Part shown: positions 1 to 10,688 of the stretch, piece by piece
Layout: each line of letters starts with the position of its first letter
Numbering within the stretch: position 1 is the stretch's first letter
From: Orbilia blumenaviensis
Lineage: Eukaryota; Ascomycota; Orbiliomycetes; Orbiliales; Orbiliaceae
Reading direction: 5' to 3'
Assembly: GCA_036872755.1 (NCBI GenBank)
Contig: JAVHNS010000005.1
Span: 2,356,001-2,420,000, forward strand
Length of the DNA stretch: 64,000 nucleotides
Notes under the pieces: generated by a model
Databases searched by the model: none
Told to the model about the DNA's origin: nothing
What the model saw: the letters and a program-made list of their open reading frames with translations, nothing else
Program-made: the position numbers and the translations under genes

Positions 1-407
1 AGGGTAATTATGATATACCTGACAAACCCGCCATAATGCCTAAACAGCTCCAACTTGTCCCTCGAATAGATACACCCGGGCTCCTCCCCAAAGCTCGAAT
101 ACTGGAAAACCATCTTACACTCACGGTATATGTAGGCCAACAGAACCTCATGAAACCTCCTACAGGTCTTTCCGATGTTACTCGGGTGGTAGAGCCTACT
201 GATCGCATCGTTATTTGTCAATGCGAACGTGAAGATCTCGAGGAGGATCTCGGGCGGGAGTTTGAGGATTCCGTGGGTGTGGGGCTTCGAGGCGTGGAAG
301 GGGCGGAAGGTTGGAGTTGGGGTTTTCACGGGGGAGGTGTGCGTGCCGTTGTAGGCGAAGTGGGTTGGTTTGGGTTTCGAGAAGAGGTTGAGCAGCGTCG
401 ACATCAT
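1..407 (-). CDS. F-box protein, 5' part only (runs off the window)
   Basis: An open frame starts at the ATG pair at 407/404 and stays open to the window edge, giving about 135 residues of an unfinished protein. After a Pro/Thr-rich leader of about 45 residues comes an F-box-like stretch that reads LKLPPEILLEIFTFAL, and then SNIGKTCRRFHEVLLAYIYR. This is the usual fungal F-box pattern of LPxEI, a hydrophobic helix, and a C/R-x-F helix. F-box proteins bind Skp1 and present substrates to SCF ubiquitin ligases; the substrate-binding part would lie outside the window. A TATA-like stretch near 498-512, reading toward the gene, lies about 90-105 bp upstream. The family call is good, the specific role is unknown, and introns further downstream cannot be judged. 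Confidence 0.75.
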   Translation of the reverse strand, partial: MMSTLLNLFSKPKPTHFAYNGTHTSPVKTPTPTFRPFHASKPHTHGILKLPPEILLEIFTFALTNNDAISRLYHPSNIGKTCRRFHEVLLAYIYRECKMVFQYSSFGEEPGCIYSRDKLELFRHYGGFVRYIIIT

Positions 408-451
408 CTTTCTATCTCTCCCTCTCTTTCCTTCTTGTATATGGTTATATC

Positions 452-481
452 GATATGATATGATATGATATGATATGATAT
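452..481. repeat. GATAT pentanucleotide microsatellite (6 units)
   Basis: Six tandem GATAT units lie directly upstream of the partial F-box gene, between its TATA-like stretch and its start codon. Confidence 0.9.
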
Positions 482-1846
482 TGATAGTCAGAGACTGGGT
501 GTATTATATAAAACCCCTAAGAGGATGACGATGATTATGAACAAGAAGAAGAGGTCAGGCTGTCCATTTACCCAATATGCGATGCAATCTAGCTACAGAA
601 AAAAAGAAACAAAGAAAGAAAAACAGCCAATTGAGTCAGCCTTACGCGGTGCGATAATATCTTTAATATGAATGAACGAATGGATGACGCAGACACTTAA
701 AAGATGCGACGGGCATGCCATTCAGCCCGTGTTGACACGATTTGGGCTCACTACTTCGTAGACACAAGTGCAAATGTCCGAGCTAACCACGCTTGGTTAA
801 GATTTGGCCTAGTTAGCGCCCCCCTCGCTAGCAGCCGCACATGCATTCACCACCACCACTACCACCACCACCACCCTGGAACTGTAGCCCTTTTTCAGGC
901 ACAGGTGCAGGTATACATATATATATATACCTATCTAGTACGCTAACGTTCTATCGATCGGCCGGGATGAAAGGGGAAGAGAGAAAGCCAAAGGAGAGGT
1001 TACCTAGGTGCCTTACCTACCCACCTAGTTACTTTCAAAGGTCAAAATTGAACGAGAAATATATATACCTAGGAGGTATATACAGCATAGAAACAGCGAT
1101 ACAGCTACGACGCAACTACGACACTACGTATATAAAGCGCCTCTGTTTTGCCAAGAAGTTCCTGTAGTTTCAAAACTAGCAGACCTGCGATATATATATG
1201 ACAGACAAAAGGCACAAACACACGCTGAACTTAAGTACTTTCAAGTGAGGTCTTGGCACGACAGAAATCCGGCATAAATGCGTTAATTTAGCATATTTAT
1301 TACCTACCTACCCACCTACTCGCCAGCTTGCCCGCTAACTAGCTCTAAGCTGGTAGCTACCTGGTACCTAGCTAGGTGGTCTGGCAGCTAGCTAGCATCA
1401 TGATCATTGACACACAGGTTAATAGCCATGTCAGCAACCGGACAAGGAAGCAAGCTGACTAGCTGACTAACTAACCGACTAACTAACTAATTATATATAT
1501 CTGTCTCGGTTCGAGGTCAAACAAGGCCGGCTGCGGGTCCCCAAAATGCAACGAACGACACCATATATACCATACATATCACTCGTATATATATACAGCT
1601 ATGAAATAATATTCATCGATACCTACCTGGGTACCTGCGGAGTAAACCAGCTTCAGTTTCTATAATTGACGACCAAGGCTAGGCACTGGTTTATCTTACC
1701 GACACCTAATATAATGTCCCCAGTTCCAGACCCAGAAAAACTAGCATAAAAAAAAAGACAGACTCTACCAAACATGGCTAGAATCCAAACCTAGGCCTTT
1801 CCGGGCCGAGTAATTACAATACCTAGCAATCTACAAAGTAAGTAAA

Positions 1847-1902
1847 TACATACATACATACATACATACATACATACATACATACATACATACATACATA
1901 CA
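1847..1902. repeat. ACAT tetranucleotide microsatellite (about 14 units)
   Basis: An uninterrupted ACAT/CATA array of about 56 bp, followed by CATGCATGCA. Confidence 0.9.
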
Positions 1903-2830
1903 TGCATGCATCCAGTCCTCGATGCGACAGTCAGCAGGTGTATATACCGCGGCGACCTCGCCTTCATTACTGACTGCAGGTCACGAAAACGGAGCAGATC
2001 CACCAACATCTGAAAAAAGAGGGGGGAAGAAGAAGAAGAAGCAGAAGAAGAAGAATTCATTTCTATTCCTATTCCTATTTCCATTTCCAGTTTTATTTTC
2101 AGATGTATACTGTCTATTCCAGCTATATACCCTCTATTTGTTTTCTTTCTTTGATTTCTCAGATTCTATGTTGTTACTACTGCCAGATTGTGTGTTTGTA
2201 CCAGCCAGACTATACAATGGACGGGGCTTCCATACAGAATCCCAAGACATGCCTTGATTATACCCCTTTCGGGCCCCGGCTCTGCGGGAAATTATTAAAT
2301 ATTTTATATATCTTCCGGGGTGAATTGAGATAAAAAGATATAAAAAAAAAAGAGAGGGAGAAGGGGAGGTGGAACAAGCTCTGTTTCTCCCGTTGGCTAC
2401 CCGAATGAAGTGTATGTCTCTCTGTGTGTTGGCTACTCGCGTACCTGAACGAGCCGAGTTGACTATAAAAGTATCTCAAGACAGCGGACGAACTTCTTAC
2501 AACAAGTATCAAAGTAGGCACTTTAAGTACCTGAATGGCAATAATATTAGGTATTGATATTTGGTATTTGTATTAAGCTTTTCTTGAATATCAGCTACTA
2601 CATTAGTCGGCACTTTAAACAAAAACATGGGACGGCTTTTCATATACATGGGCATATGGGATGATGCATCGGAGGTACCCTGGGTACCGACCTAGTTGGG
2701 TAAGTCGCATGCACGATATCAATAGAAATACAACTGATAGTTACGGGGGAAGAAGGACGGTGGAGAACGTACGGCAGCTAGCTGGGTATAGCTGCACCAG
2801 CAGGGGATTCCGACAGCAGGCCACGAGGCT

Positions 2831-2864
<34 letters not shown>
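2831..2864. repeat. CCAG tetranucleotide microsatellite (about 8 units)
   Basis: A tandem AGCC/CCAG array that runs into an AGCTAGCTAGGCC palindromic stretch. Confidence 0.9.
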
Positions 2865-2865
<1 letters not shown>

Positions 2866-3118
2866 TAGCTAGGCCTGGTTAGCTAAAAAGCCTAGCCCGC
2901 CCCGCGTGCTCTATCATGTCGTCGTTTGATCTAATCTATCTGTATTGAAAGCACACACGGTAGCCGGCTTATCGACATCATCATCATCATCACCATCATC
3001 ATTTTTCACTTCTCCGGCTGGTGTATTTTATTTATTTATTTATCTACTTTAAGAAGTTTTTTAATAGTTTGAGTTTGAGTTTGAGTTTGAGCTTAAGCGG
3101 TGGAGCATAAATAAATAA

Positions 3119-4687
3119 ATGGCCAAGATCAGCAGCACTTCGGATGGAGCAGAAGGCCATGGTCATGCAGCAGAAAGAGGAGAGCTGTGCGCCCTCTGCC
3201 GTATATACCCCCCCTCCCCCTCCTCTTCTTATCTTATATCATCTGCATCTACTACAACCCCTCTATCACAACCATATCAAATGGAATTAGATATACAAGT
3301 AAATAAGATACTGATATATAGCTATGTATAATATTATGGTGTATATGCAACAGAAAAGCCGCTGCCGCTCTGGGGCCCCTCATCCGCTGAAAACGAGGAT
3401 GCGGACGACTCGAACTTCACCCGGCCGCCGGCTTTGAACCTCGAGTTCAACATCACCAACAATAACAATAACGATGACGACGGCGACTATAATAATAACA
3501 CTGTTATCTCTGGCGACCTGAGCCGAATCCCGCCGCGACCACTCGACATCACCAACGGTTACGATTCCGATATTGATGAAGCACCTATTATAACAGTCCA
3601 CGCCATAACCCCCATCTCCGACCTCATCGTCCACCTCTCTTCCTCCTCTTGTAATAACAGCAGCACCAGGAGTAGTAGCAATAAAGAAACCCGCTACCTC
3701 GTCTCATCTCAAATCCTACGCGTCGTCTCCCCCGTCTGGCGCCGCCAACTCGACCCCGAATCCCCCTTCCAATCCCTCCCCACGGTCGTCGAAGCCAGCA
3801 CAAACCGGCCACACACCCTCCTGACCCTCCACGACGATGATCCCAACACCTTACTATCAGTATTTAACATCCTACACTTCTCAACAGCAAATATCCCTAC
3901 CTCATCGATCTCATTTAATAAACTGAAGGCATTTGCGGTGTTATGTGATAAATACGACTGCGTCCACGTGCTGAAGCCGTATTCGAGGGTGTGGCTTGAC
4001 AAGTGGGCTTCTTCGTCCCCGACTTCTGCTTCTTTGAATGCTGCTTTGGGTAATTCTTCTTCTGGTGGTAGTGGTAGTGGTGGTGGATGTTCGATATTGC
4101 TGGAGCCAGGGTATGAGGACTGGCTGTTTATCGCAAAGGTGTTCGGGGATGATAGGTTTGTGGGGGAGCTGGAGCAGAAGCTCATGCTGCAGGCCGGGGA
4201 GATCAGTCTTTGTGGGACTTATTTCTTGAGGAGAGGCGGGAAGGGGGTTGTTGAGACGGCGCTGATTCCTGAGGCCACTTTAAGTACGTCCGTTCCCTTC
4301 TTCTGATATATATATAGACGGCACTGATAATAATAATAATATGATATAACAGAGAGGATAATGCAGTCCCGCCAACAGGAACTCACCCGCCAGCTAACCC
4401 TCTGGCGCACATTCCTGCAGACCTTCATAACCGAAAACGCCACGAAGGGCTGTCCGAACTACGACTGCGTGACCCTCTCGTACGGAAACCTCATCAGATC
4501 TGTAGAGCAGTCCGGTCTTGTTGCGGTGTTCAACCTGAGTAAGCAGTGGCACGGGAATATTCTGGAGTTCGAGGAGAAGACGGCGGGGATCAGCCTTGCG
4601 AACGGGACGAGGTTTCACGGGTACGGATGGTGTCCTGTGGAGAATTTGAATGTTGCCCTCAGGGCGGCGTTGGAGAGGAAGAAGTAG
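3119..4687 (+). CDS. BTB/POZ-domain protein (3 exons)
   Basis: The proposed exons are 3119-3200, 3354-4283 and 4353-4687, giving 448 aa. The second intron (GTACGT...AACAG, 69 nt) is clear and in frame. The first intron (GTATAT...CAACAG) and the ATG at 3119 are less sure: the main exon has no in-frame ATG between the stop at 3329 and the BTB region, so an upstream exon is needed. The BTB fold spans about residues 85-220. It contains RYLVSSQILRVVSPVWRRQL, then LTLHDDDPNTLLSVFNILH, then FAVLCDKYDCVHVLKPYSRV, which matches the fungal BTB signature closely. A low-complexity Ser/Gly loop follows, then a C-terminal helical domain. BTB proteins dimerise and can recruit CUL3 ubiquitin ligases; many fungal members have no known role. 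The gene is convergent with the F-box gene at 4911-5759. Confidence 0.75.
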
Positions 4688-4910
4688 GTTTTCTTTTCTT
4701 TATTTAATTAATTATTGTAGAGAGAGGGAGTGTAGGATAGAATGTGCATTAAATTTGATTATGATATAATGTGATATGACATGACATGACATGATATTAC
4801 ATGATGCATCCCCTGCCCCGCCTTCTGCTGCCCCTCCCCCTCTTAGCCCCACTTCCACCTCCACCCCTCCCCCTATCCTCACCAATAATTGTAGTATTAT
4901 TGTTATTATT

Positions 4911-5759
4911 CTATGGAGAAGGAGGAGGAGGAGGGATGACAAACCTCCCAGTCATAACGCCAATCCACCGCCTCTGCCGCGCCCGCCACCCATGCGTCAG
5001 CACCGCCTCATACACCCCTTCCCCCTCACCATCACCATCACCATCACCACCACCACCACCACCAGCAGCAGGATGACTCCGAACCTCCATCAACTTCGCA
5101 ATCCGCCCAATCACATCCCCCACCGTCGCACCATCAGCAACACTCAAACTGACCATGTCCTTCTCTTCCAGTTGGGACGGATGCTGATGAAAAGGATCCC
5201 AAGTACGATGATAGTCCAATACATAAGCATCCACGAAGAAATTATCCAAAACCATATTTACTCTGGGACCGTATGACCTTTCCTCTGCTTCCTTTTGTGA
5301 GAGGTAGGTTATGAAGGGTGAGAAGAGGGGTTCGGATAGGAAAGGGTGGTTGGTGATTTCTTCCCATATTTCTTCTTCCTCTTCTTCTTCTTCCTCCTTT
5401 TTTTCTTCTTCTTTTTCTTCTTCCAATCTATAGCTTTTGGGATAGGGATAGGGATTGGGATAGCGATTGTTGGATTTCGGGTTCAGAAGGAACCGGTGCT
5501 TAACAACTACGCCGCCACCATCGCTGATGCTGATGAAAAAGCGGAGGCGACCGGAGTAATCTAACAGACGGTGGAGGTTTGGAAGGCCACCCGTCGGAGT
5601 GAAGGTCGGTACGTAGCGGGTCTTGAGCAGCGATTGCGTGTTGATGAGGCTGGACCAGAGCGGGCAGACTTTGCGCGCGATCAGTTGGGTTGAGAGAGGG
5701 GTGTAGCTTAGGATGAGGGATTGGAGTTCTGTGGGGAGGGTTGTTAGCGTTGGTTTCAT
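4911..5759 (-). CDS. F-box protein, single exon
   Basis: A single open frame of 282 aa from an ATG at 5759. The N-terminus reads TTLPTELQSLILSYTPLS and continues to VCPLWSSLIN at about residues 6-38. This is an F-box (LPxEL, then VCxxW), the Skp1-binding motif of SCF ubiquitin ligase adaptors. The rest matches no repeat I recognise. It has a Glu/Lys run of about 25 residues near the middle, encoded by a purine-rich microsatellite. It also has a Gly/Asp run near the C-terminus and ends in Pro-rich PPPPPSP. About 223 bp separate its stop from the convergent BTB gene. Both low-complexity runs are microsatellite-encoded and are likely length-variable. The substrate is unknown. Confidence 0.7.
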   Translation of the reverse strand: MKPTLTTLPTELQSLILSYTPLSTQLIARKVCPLWSSLINTQSLLKTRYVPTFTPTGGLPNLHRLLDYSGRLRFFISISDGGGVVVKHRFLLNPKSNNRYPNPYPYPKSYRLEEEKEEEKKEEEEEEEEEIWEEITNHPFLSEPLFSPFITYLSQKEAEERSYGPRVNMVLDNFFVDAYVLDYHRTWDPFHQHPSQLEEKDMVSLSVADGATVGDVIGRIAKLMEVRSHPAAGGGGGGDGDGDGEGEGVYEAVLTHGWRARQRRWIGVMTGRFVIPPPPPSP

Positions 5760-6042
5760 CTTTTATTTTTTTTTTTTTAATCTTTATTTTTATATATATA
5801 TCGATGGTGATGGTGATGGCGGTGGTGGTGGTATATAAGAGTGTTTGGCGATGGTAGGAGATGTGGTTGATGAGAGGTTGGATCCTGGCTTAGGTAGTTT
5901 GATAATATAGGATTGATAGATTACAGCCTGATTGGGTTATATATAATATACCTAACGTAGGTAGATACCTAGGTATGTAATAGAGTAGGAGTAGGAGGGG
6001 AAGAGGAGGGGGGGGGGGTACTGGTGATGGATGATAAAGATA

Positions 6043-7686
6043 TCAAGCATATCGCACAGGCCCCCTCGTCGCCTTCTCAAAGATATCTGCCAATCTCCTC
6101 TGCTTCTCCGTCTTCTCCACCTCGACTTCATCTTGATCATCATCACCCTCAGACAACCATCTCGCCCTCCACCTTGCAATCCCCTCCCTCCCATCCCCAG
6201 CGCTCCCCTTAGTATTGTAATTATCACCCAAAGCATGGCAGGTGAAGAACTCCCCTCCTCCTGCCCCTCTCTTCACCAACCCCGTGATCCTGCCCCTCCC
6301 CCTCATCTTCTTCTTCTCAACCATAGGCACCCCAACCCTCTTCACCATCCTCCCGCTCTCCAGCTCAAACCCCAGCACCTGCTGCTGCTGCTCCTCCCCA
6401 CCAGCAACCCACAGCATCTCCCCTCCACCACTACCACCATCATCACCGCCACCACCTTCAGTAATAACCATCGAAAACTCCGCCTGATACCTATTCCTCA
6501 CAACCGGCGGAAAAACCACCCCAGTATTCATCCCCCTCTCAACCTCCCAAACCCTAATCTTACCATCCATCCCAGCGCTAACAATCCTCCTCCCATCCTC
6601 ACACCACACCAACCCATTAACCCCCCCATCATGCGCCCTCCCCGCACCTCTATTCGCCGCTCTAGGCAGCCCATCAGCATCAAAGCTTCCCAAACAAGTA
6701 GCTCCGTATCTAATATCCCATATCCTAACACTACCGTCTTGTCCGCCCGACGCCAGTATTGAGGCGTATATCGGTGACCAGGCGATGCTGAGGACGGAGG
6801 ATATGTGTCCGAAGAGGGTTTGGGAGGTTGAGGAGGTGCGTGGGTCGATCAGGCGGATGTGGGGGGAGGAGCCAGCGACGGCTATCTGTGCTGTTGTGGT
6901 TGAGACTGAGGAGGTGGAGTGGGTGTAGAGGTGGGTTGAGAGTGGGTAGGTTTGGAGGAGGAAGGGGGAGGAGGAGGATGGGGTGATGGAGAAGAGGGAG
7001 AGGGTTGAGGAGTAGGATGTTGTTGAGAACTATATTGTTTCCATATCATATCATTAGATTCTCTCTCTCTTTTGTATCTTGGTTCACCGTGGGTATGGGG
7101 GGCATACGAGCGAGGAGTTGTGCGGGTTGAACCTGATCGAGGAGACGCCGTGGTCCGGCCGGTCCTTTCTATCCATAGCGGATTATATATTAGATAGGCC
7201 CCCGGGGTAATAAGTAGCAGAGCTTACTCTGCGACGGCACCTGCAGCCGTTATCGTTATCCTCTTATGTCCACGATCCTCCTGTTGCTCCTCCTCCTCCT
7301 CCTCGCGCTCAAGGTCCCAGACTAGAATACTCCCGTCTGCACCGCCAGACGCCATCCTATCACTTAATCAGCTGTCCGCCTTTATACATATACATATATA
7401 TAATAAAAATAAAACAGCAGTCAGGCCATACACACCATCGTCCGTCCGTCACATCCGCACCAAGGCAGTTAACGCCTTTACGATGTCCCTTCAACTTTTT
7501 CTTAGAAGACGACGAAGAAGACGACGAGGAAGACGACGACGATAATAAAGAGAACCGTGTGGTCAGATCATACTCGATATCACGGTACAGAAAAGCCGTG
7601 AATGCGCGCGAGAGGTCGTTAACGTCTTTTGAGGGTACACTTTGCCCGACCAGGCTGCGGTGGAGGAGGAGGGGTGAGATGTTCAT
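6043..7686 (-). CDS. rad28: CSA/ERCC8/Rad28-type WD40 protein (transcription-coupled repair)
   Basis: Four exons (7686-7436, 7356-7228, 7168-7108, 7029-6043) splice in frame to 475 aa. The order of motifs follows Cockayne syndrome protein A: GHRKGVNCLGADVTDGRWM, ASGGADGSILVWDLE, then DHGVSSIRFNPHNSSLFSTT. These are followed by IAVAGSSPHIRLIDPR, LFGHISSVLSIAWSP and ILASGGQDGSVRIWDIRYG. IWDIR is the WDxR (DWD) box that docks such proteins on DDB1. In the known family the protein is the substrate receptor of a CUL4-DDB1 ubiquitin ligase acting when RNA polymerase II stalls at DNA damage. Exon junctions fall where the human and fungal proteins align, which supports the model. A poly-Ser run interrupts the N-terminal region (about residues 46-60). 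The C-terminal part is Gly/Glu-rich and less conserved. The gene is head-to-head with the Rrn10-like gene. Confidence 0.85.
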
Positions 7687-7984
7687 CTCATCTCACTCGC
7701 CTTTTTTTCCCCCCTCTTAGTTCATTTTTGTATATATATATAAGTCGTATTCGTATTCGTAGCTATCTACTTTATATGTATGTAGAATGGCGATGGTGAT
7801 GGTGATGAGGACGAGGAGGATGAAGCTCTGATAATAGAGTCAGGTTAGCGGGGGCTGGATGACTAATACCGCCCACATCTGCGCCAAGATCAAATCGCGT
7901 CCCATTCCATGCCCGCATCCTTCCTTAGAAAAAAAAAATACTTCAATGTCGCACTCCCTCGCATAACACCTAAACTTATCGCAA
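7687..7984. promoter_or_regulatory. Divergent promoter region between the CSA-like and Rrn10-like genes
   Basis: This 298-bp gap separates two start codons that point away from each other. It contains a TATATATATATAA stretch at about 7731-7742, CGTATT repeats, and a GATGGTGATGGTGATG repeat around 7790-7810. Shared or overlapping promoters are inferred from geometry only. Confidence 0.5.
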
Positions 7985-8698
7985 ATGGCGCCGTCGTCGT
8001 CGCTCGAGGACAGCGAATCATCGGACTCTATTCAGTCCTCTGCGTCGCCGTCATCACCGTTGTCCGGTTCTTCCTCTTCTTCTTCCTCTGGTGGTGGTAG
8101 TGCCGAAGAACGACGGCAGCCTACCAATACCACTACTACCACCGCTCCCACCTCCACCACAAACGACCACGACAACCCAACCGACGAAGACTCACACACC
8201 GAAACAGAAACAGAAGAAGAAAAAGAAAAAGAAAAAGAAAGAGAAAAAGAAAAGAAGAAGAAGAAATGGACACCATACACCACCTCCCAAACCTCAGTCT
8301 ACACCGCCTCCTCCTCCCTCCTCACCATCTCCTCCCGTCCCTTATCCCAACAGCACTCAAAACCCGCCAGCGCGGACGAAATCCTCTTCCACAACCCCCC
8401 CGACCCGAACTTCATCCTCCCGGAGACAGTAAAGACGATACTGGAAGATGAGGAGCTGTTAAAGCAGTTGCCGGACTCGGATCTGTTGAAGGCCGTGCAT
8501 TTGTATGTTGCCGAGTTTTATGGTTTGAAGAAGGGGGTTGATGGGAATGGAGATGGAAAGGGGGGTTGGGGGACGGTTATGGGGAGGGCGATGGATGAGA
8601 GTGCCTTGTTGGCTGTCGGGGTTATTCTGGAGGAGTATTGCAGGGAGATGCTTGGGAGGGATGGGGATTTGGTTCTTGCTGAGCGTGAGGATGATTGA
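7985..8698 (+). CDS. RRN10: Rrn10-like subunit of the RNA polymerase I upstream activation factor
   Basis: A single exon of 237 aa. The first 120 residues are Ser, Thr, Glu and Lys runs (one run of about 35 Glu/Lys residues). The conserved C-terminal half has LPDSDLLKAVHLYVAEFYG and then AMDESALLAVGVILEEYCRE. This resembles the pattern I recall for yeast Rrn10: PD-x-DL-x2-VH-x-Y, then a FDE-x-S-L-x3-G-x2-IE helix. Rrn10 is a small UAF subunit that binds the rDNA upstream element with Rrn5, Rrn9 and histones. The similarity is judged by eye over two helices of about 20 residues, so the assignment is probable rather than certain. The conservative alternative is a conserved fungal protein of unknown function. 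The acidic/basic tail is much longer than in yeast. Confidence 0.55.
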   Translation: MAPSSSLEDSESSDSIQSSASPSSPLSGSSSSSSSGGGSAEERRQPTNTTTTTAPTSTTNDHDNPTDEDSHTETETEEEKEKEKEREKEKKKKKWTPYTTSQTSVYTASSSLLTISSRPLSQQHSKPASADEILFHNPPDPNFILPETVKTILEDEELLKQLPDSDLLKAVHLYVAEFYGLKKGVDGNGDGKGGWGTVMGRAMDESALLAVGVILEEYCREMLGRDGDLVLAEREDD

Positions 8699-8945
8699 TA
8701 ATAGATACTACAACTATCACGGCTATTATCGACGTTACTTTGGAACAAAGATAAGGATAAGAGGGGGTGTAGATATAGATGGTTCATAATTGTCTATTGG
8801 AGGGGAACGGGGGGGTATCATTGCGGGGAAGTAATCGTAATTATCGGACACATGCAAAAAAGAAGAGAGACAGAGAGAGAGAGAGAGACTCCAGCAGCAG
8901 CAAATCTAGATCTCGCTTTCTAAAAAAAGAGGATATGGTATACAC

Positions 8946-10688
8946 TCAACTCTCAACAGACGGCGTACTGCCCAAATCGAGCCCCTTCACCTGCTCCTCC
9001 AACCCCGGCGTATCCACAACCTGCACCTCCTCCACCTCCTTGTCGCCCTGGGCGTGATCACTCACGTCGGTGTGAGCGACCCTCATCCACTGCGGCTCCG
9101 GCCCGCTCTGCTGTGCCAGTGTGTTCTGGACTTCCTCGTCGCCGCCCTTGACGAATAGACCCTGCAGCCAGCATCGGTGCATCTTGATCCTTCGTGCGCG
9201 GTTGACCAACATTCGGCGGTCGACTCCCAGCAATACGACTTTCATGCCCGTTTCCTCCCTCTCTTCTCCTTCTTCTTTTTCTTCTTCTTCTTTCTTCTCC
9301 ATACCGTCTTCTTGATTCCGATCGTTTCGAAACTCAGGATCAAAGATCCCCCCCAACTCCTCCCGATCAAAGAAATAAACCCTCGTCCCATCCCCTCTGA
9401 TATAAAAATTCTCCTGCAAAAACCTCCCCTTCTTAAACCTAACCTGCGCAAGATCTCCCCTTCCATAATCCCTGAACAAAACCTTCCCACCGGGTTTCAA
9501 ACACCTGTTGACATTCCTAACCGCATACTTCCACTGATCGGGGTGTAACGCCGAAAACACAAATATCAAAATAACAACGTCCAGAGATTCCGGCTCGATG
9601 CCTTCCGGGAGGGTGCCGGAGGAGTTTCCGAGGTCCCAGACGGAGGCTGAGATGTGCTTTGGGTGGTGCTGGGTGTATAGTTCGTTGGAGCGGATCAGGT
9701 CGATTGAGGTTTTTGAGAAGTCGGCGCCGTGGATGTGGAAGTTTGGGTTTTTGTTGGAGGCGAGGATCGGGAAGAGGGTGTTGCCGGCGCCGCAGCCGAC
9801 TTCGAGGAGGCGGATTGGGGGGGAGGTTGCTGCGGTTGCTGTTGTTAGGATGGGGAACTATTTTTATTTCCCCTCAGAAAAAAATTAGTCGCAGTTGCCT
9901 ATCGTAGTAAATATATATATAGGTATGTATATATAGAAAGAGGGGGAGATAGGAAGAAAGAGAGAGAGACGCACCTCCTGCTGCAGCCACTTCCTGTCCT
10001 TAAAGAAGTTCTCGCGGTTGTTCTTATAGAAGTTATTCCACCACTTCTCAGGCTGGGAGTTGAACCTGTCTGTGCTCCCCCCCCCAAAAAAAAAAAAATA
10101 AATAAATAATTAGAACCTCTCCCTTTTGTTTGAAGTTTCATATATGACAGACGTACTCTTATCGAAATCATTCACCGGGTTTTTTCTCTGCATGTCATAC
10201 TGCCCCTCCGCATACGCTTTGTACCCATCGTCGACCTCAACATGGTCCCACGCGTTAAACGAGAACTCGTCGTCGCCGTCTTCGAGATAACGGGTGCCGA
10301 ACTGGAAGGGGTCTGAGCGCTTCAGGCCGTCCGGTTTGGGCGGTTTCTCTGTGACATTATTATTGTTATTAGGAGTAGTGGTGGTGGTGGTAGTAGTAGT
10401 TGTAGCATCATCACTATTGTCGTTGTTATTTGTAGTGGTGGCTGTGGTTGTGGTGGAGGAGAGGTCGGAACCGATCGATGGCTTTGAAGAAGGTTTCGAG
10501 GGTAGAGACGAGGATAGGAGGACTGCGTCGGCGATCTGGCGGGTTCGGGGTGGTTTGTTGGATGGGTTTGTGAGTGAGGGGTTTGGCGGTGGGGGGATTG
10601 TGATTTTTGATGTTGATGATCCTTCTTCTTCTGTTGACAACGATGGTGGTGGTGATGAAGCGATTGGAGGGGGTTGAGGGTCTGTCAT
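8946..10688 (-). CDS. trm140: Trm140/METTL2-type tRNA N3-methylcytidine methyltransferase
   Basis: Three exons (10688-10157, 10069-9975, 9857-8946) join in frame to 512 aa. After a low-complexity leader with Thr and Asn runs come WDHVEVDD, KWWNNFYKNNRENFFKDRKW and the SAM-binding motif I, LLEVGCGAGNTLFPIL. Next come VWDLG, ESLDVVILIFVFSALHPDQW and CLKPGGKVLFRDYGRGDLAQ. The motif set, FYK-x2-RENFFKDR and DYG-x-D-x-AQ, is diagnostic of the family that makes m3C32 in tRNA-Thr and tRNA-Ser. The C-terminus keeps NFYIRGDGTRVYFF and then has a Glu-rich insert of about 35 residues. The last part includes RRMLVNRARRIKMHRCWLQG. Budding yeast Trm140 is fused to an actin-binding region by frameshifting; here the gene is a plain single-frame protein. 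It is convergent with the Rrn10-like gene. Confidence 0.88.

Larger units (their letters stand above)
408..3118. other. Intergenic stretch rich in microsatellites and CTAG/AGCT palindromes
   Basis: No convincing gene is visible. The sequence holds GATAT repeats (452-481), an ACAT array (about 1847-1902), a CCAG array (about 2831-2864), CAT repeats (about 2975-3000) and TTTGAG repeats (about 3067-3092). It also holds many small palindromes such as AGCTAGCT, CCTAGG and GGTACC at 940-1420. Open frames here encode His/Tyr/Pro runs from these repeats and look spurious. Confidence 0.6.

Noticed and set aside
704..1167. Open frames rich in His, Pro and Tyr
   Set aside because: They are generated by CAC/CCA and TA repeats; there is no conserved sequence.
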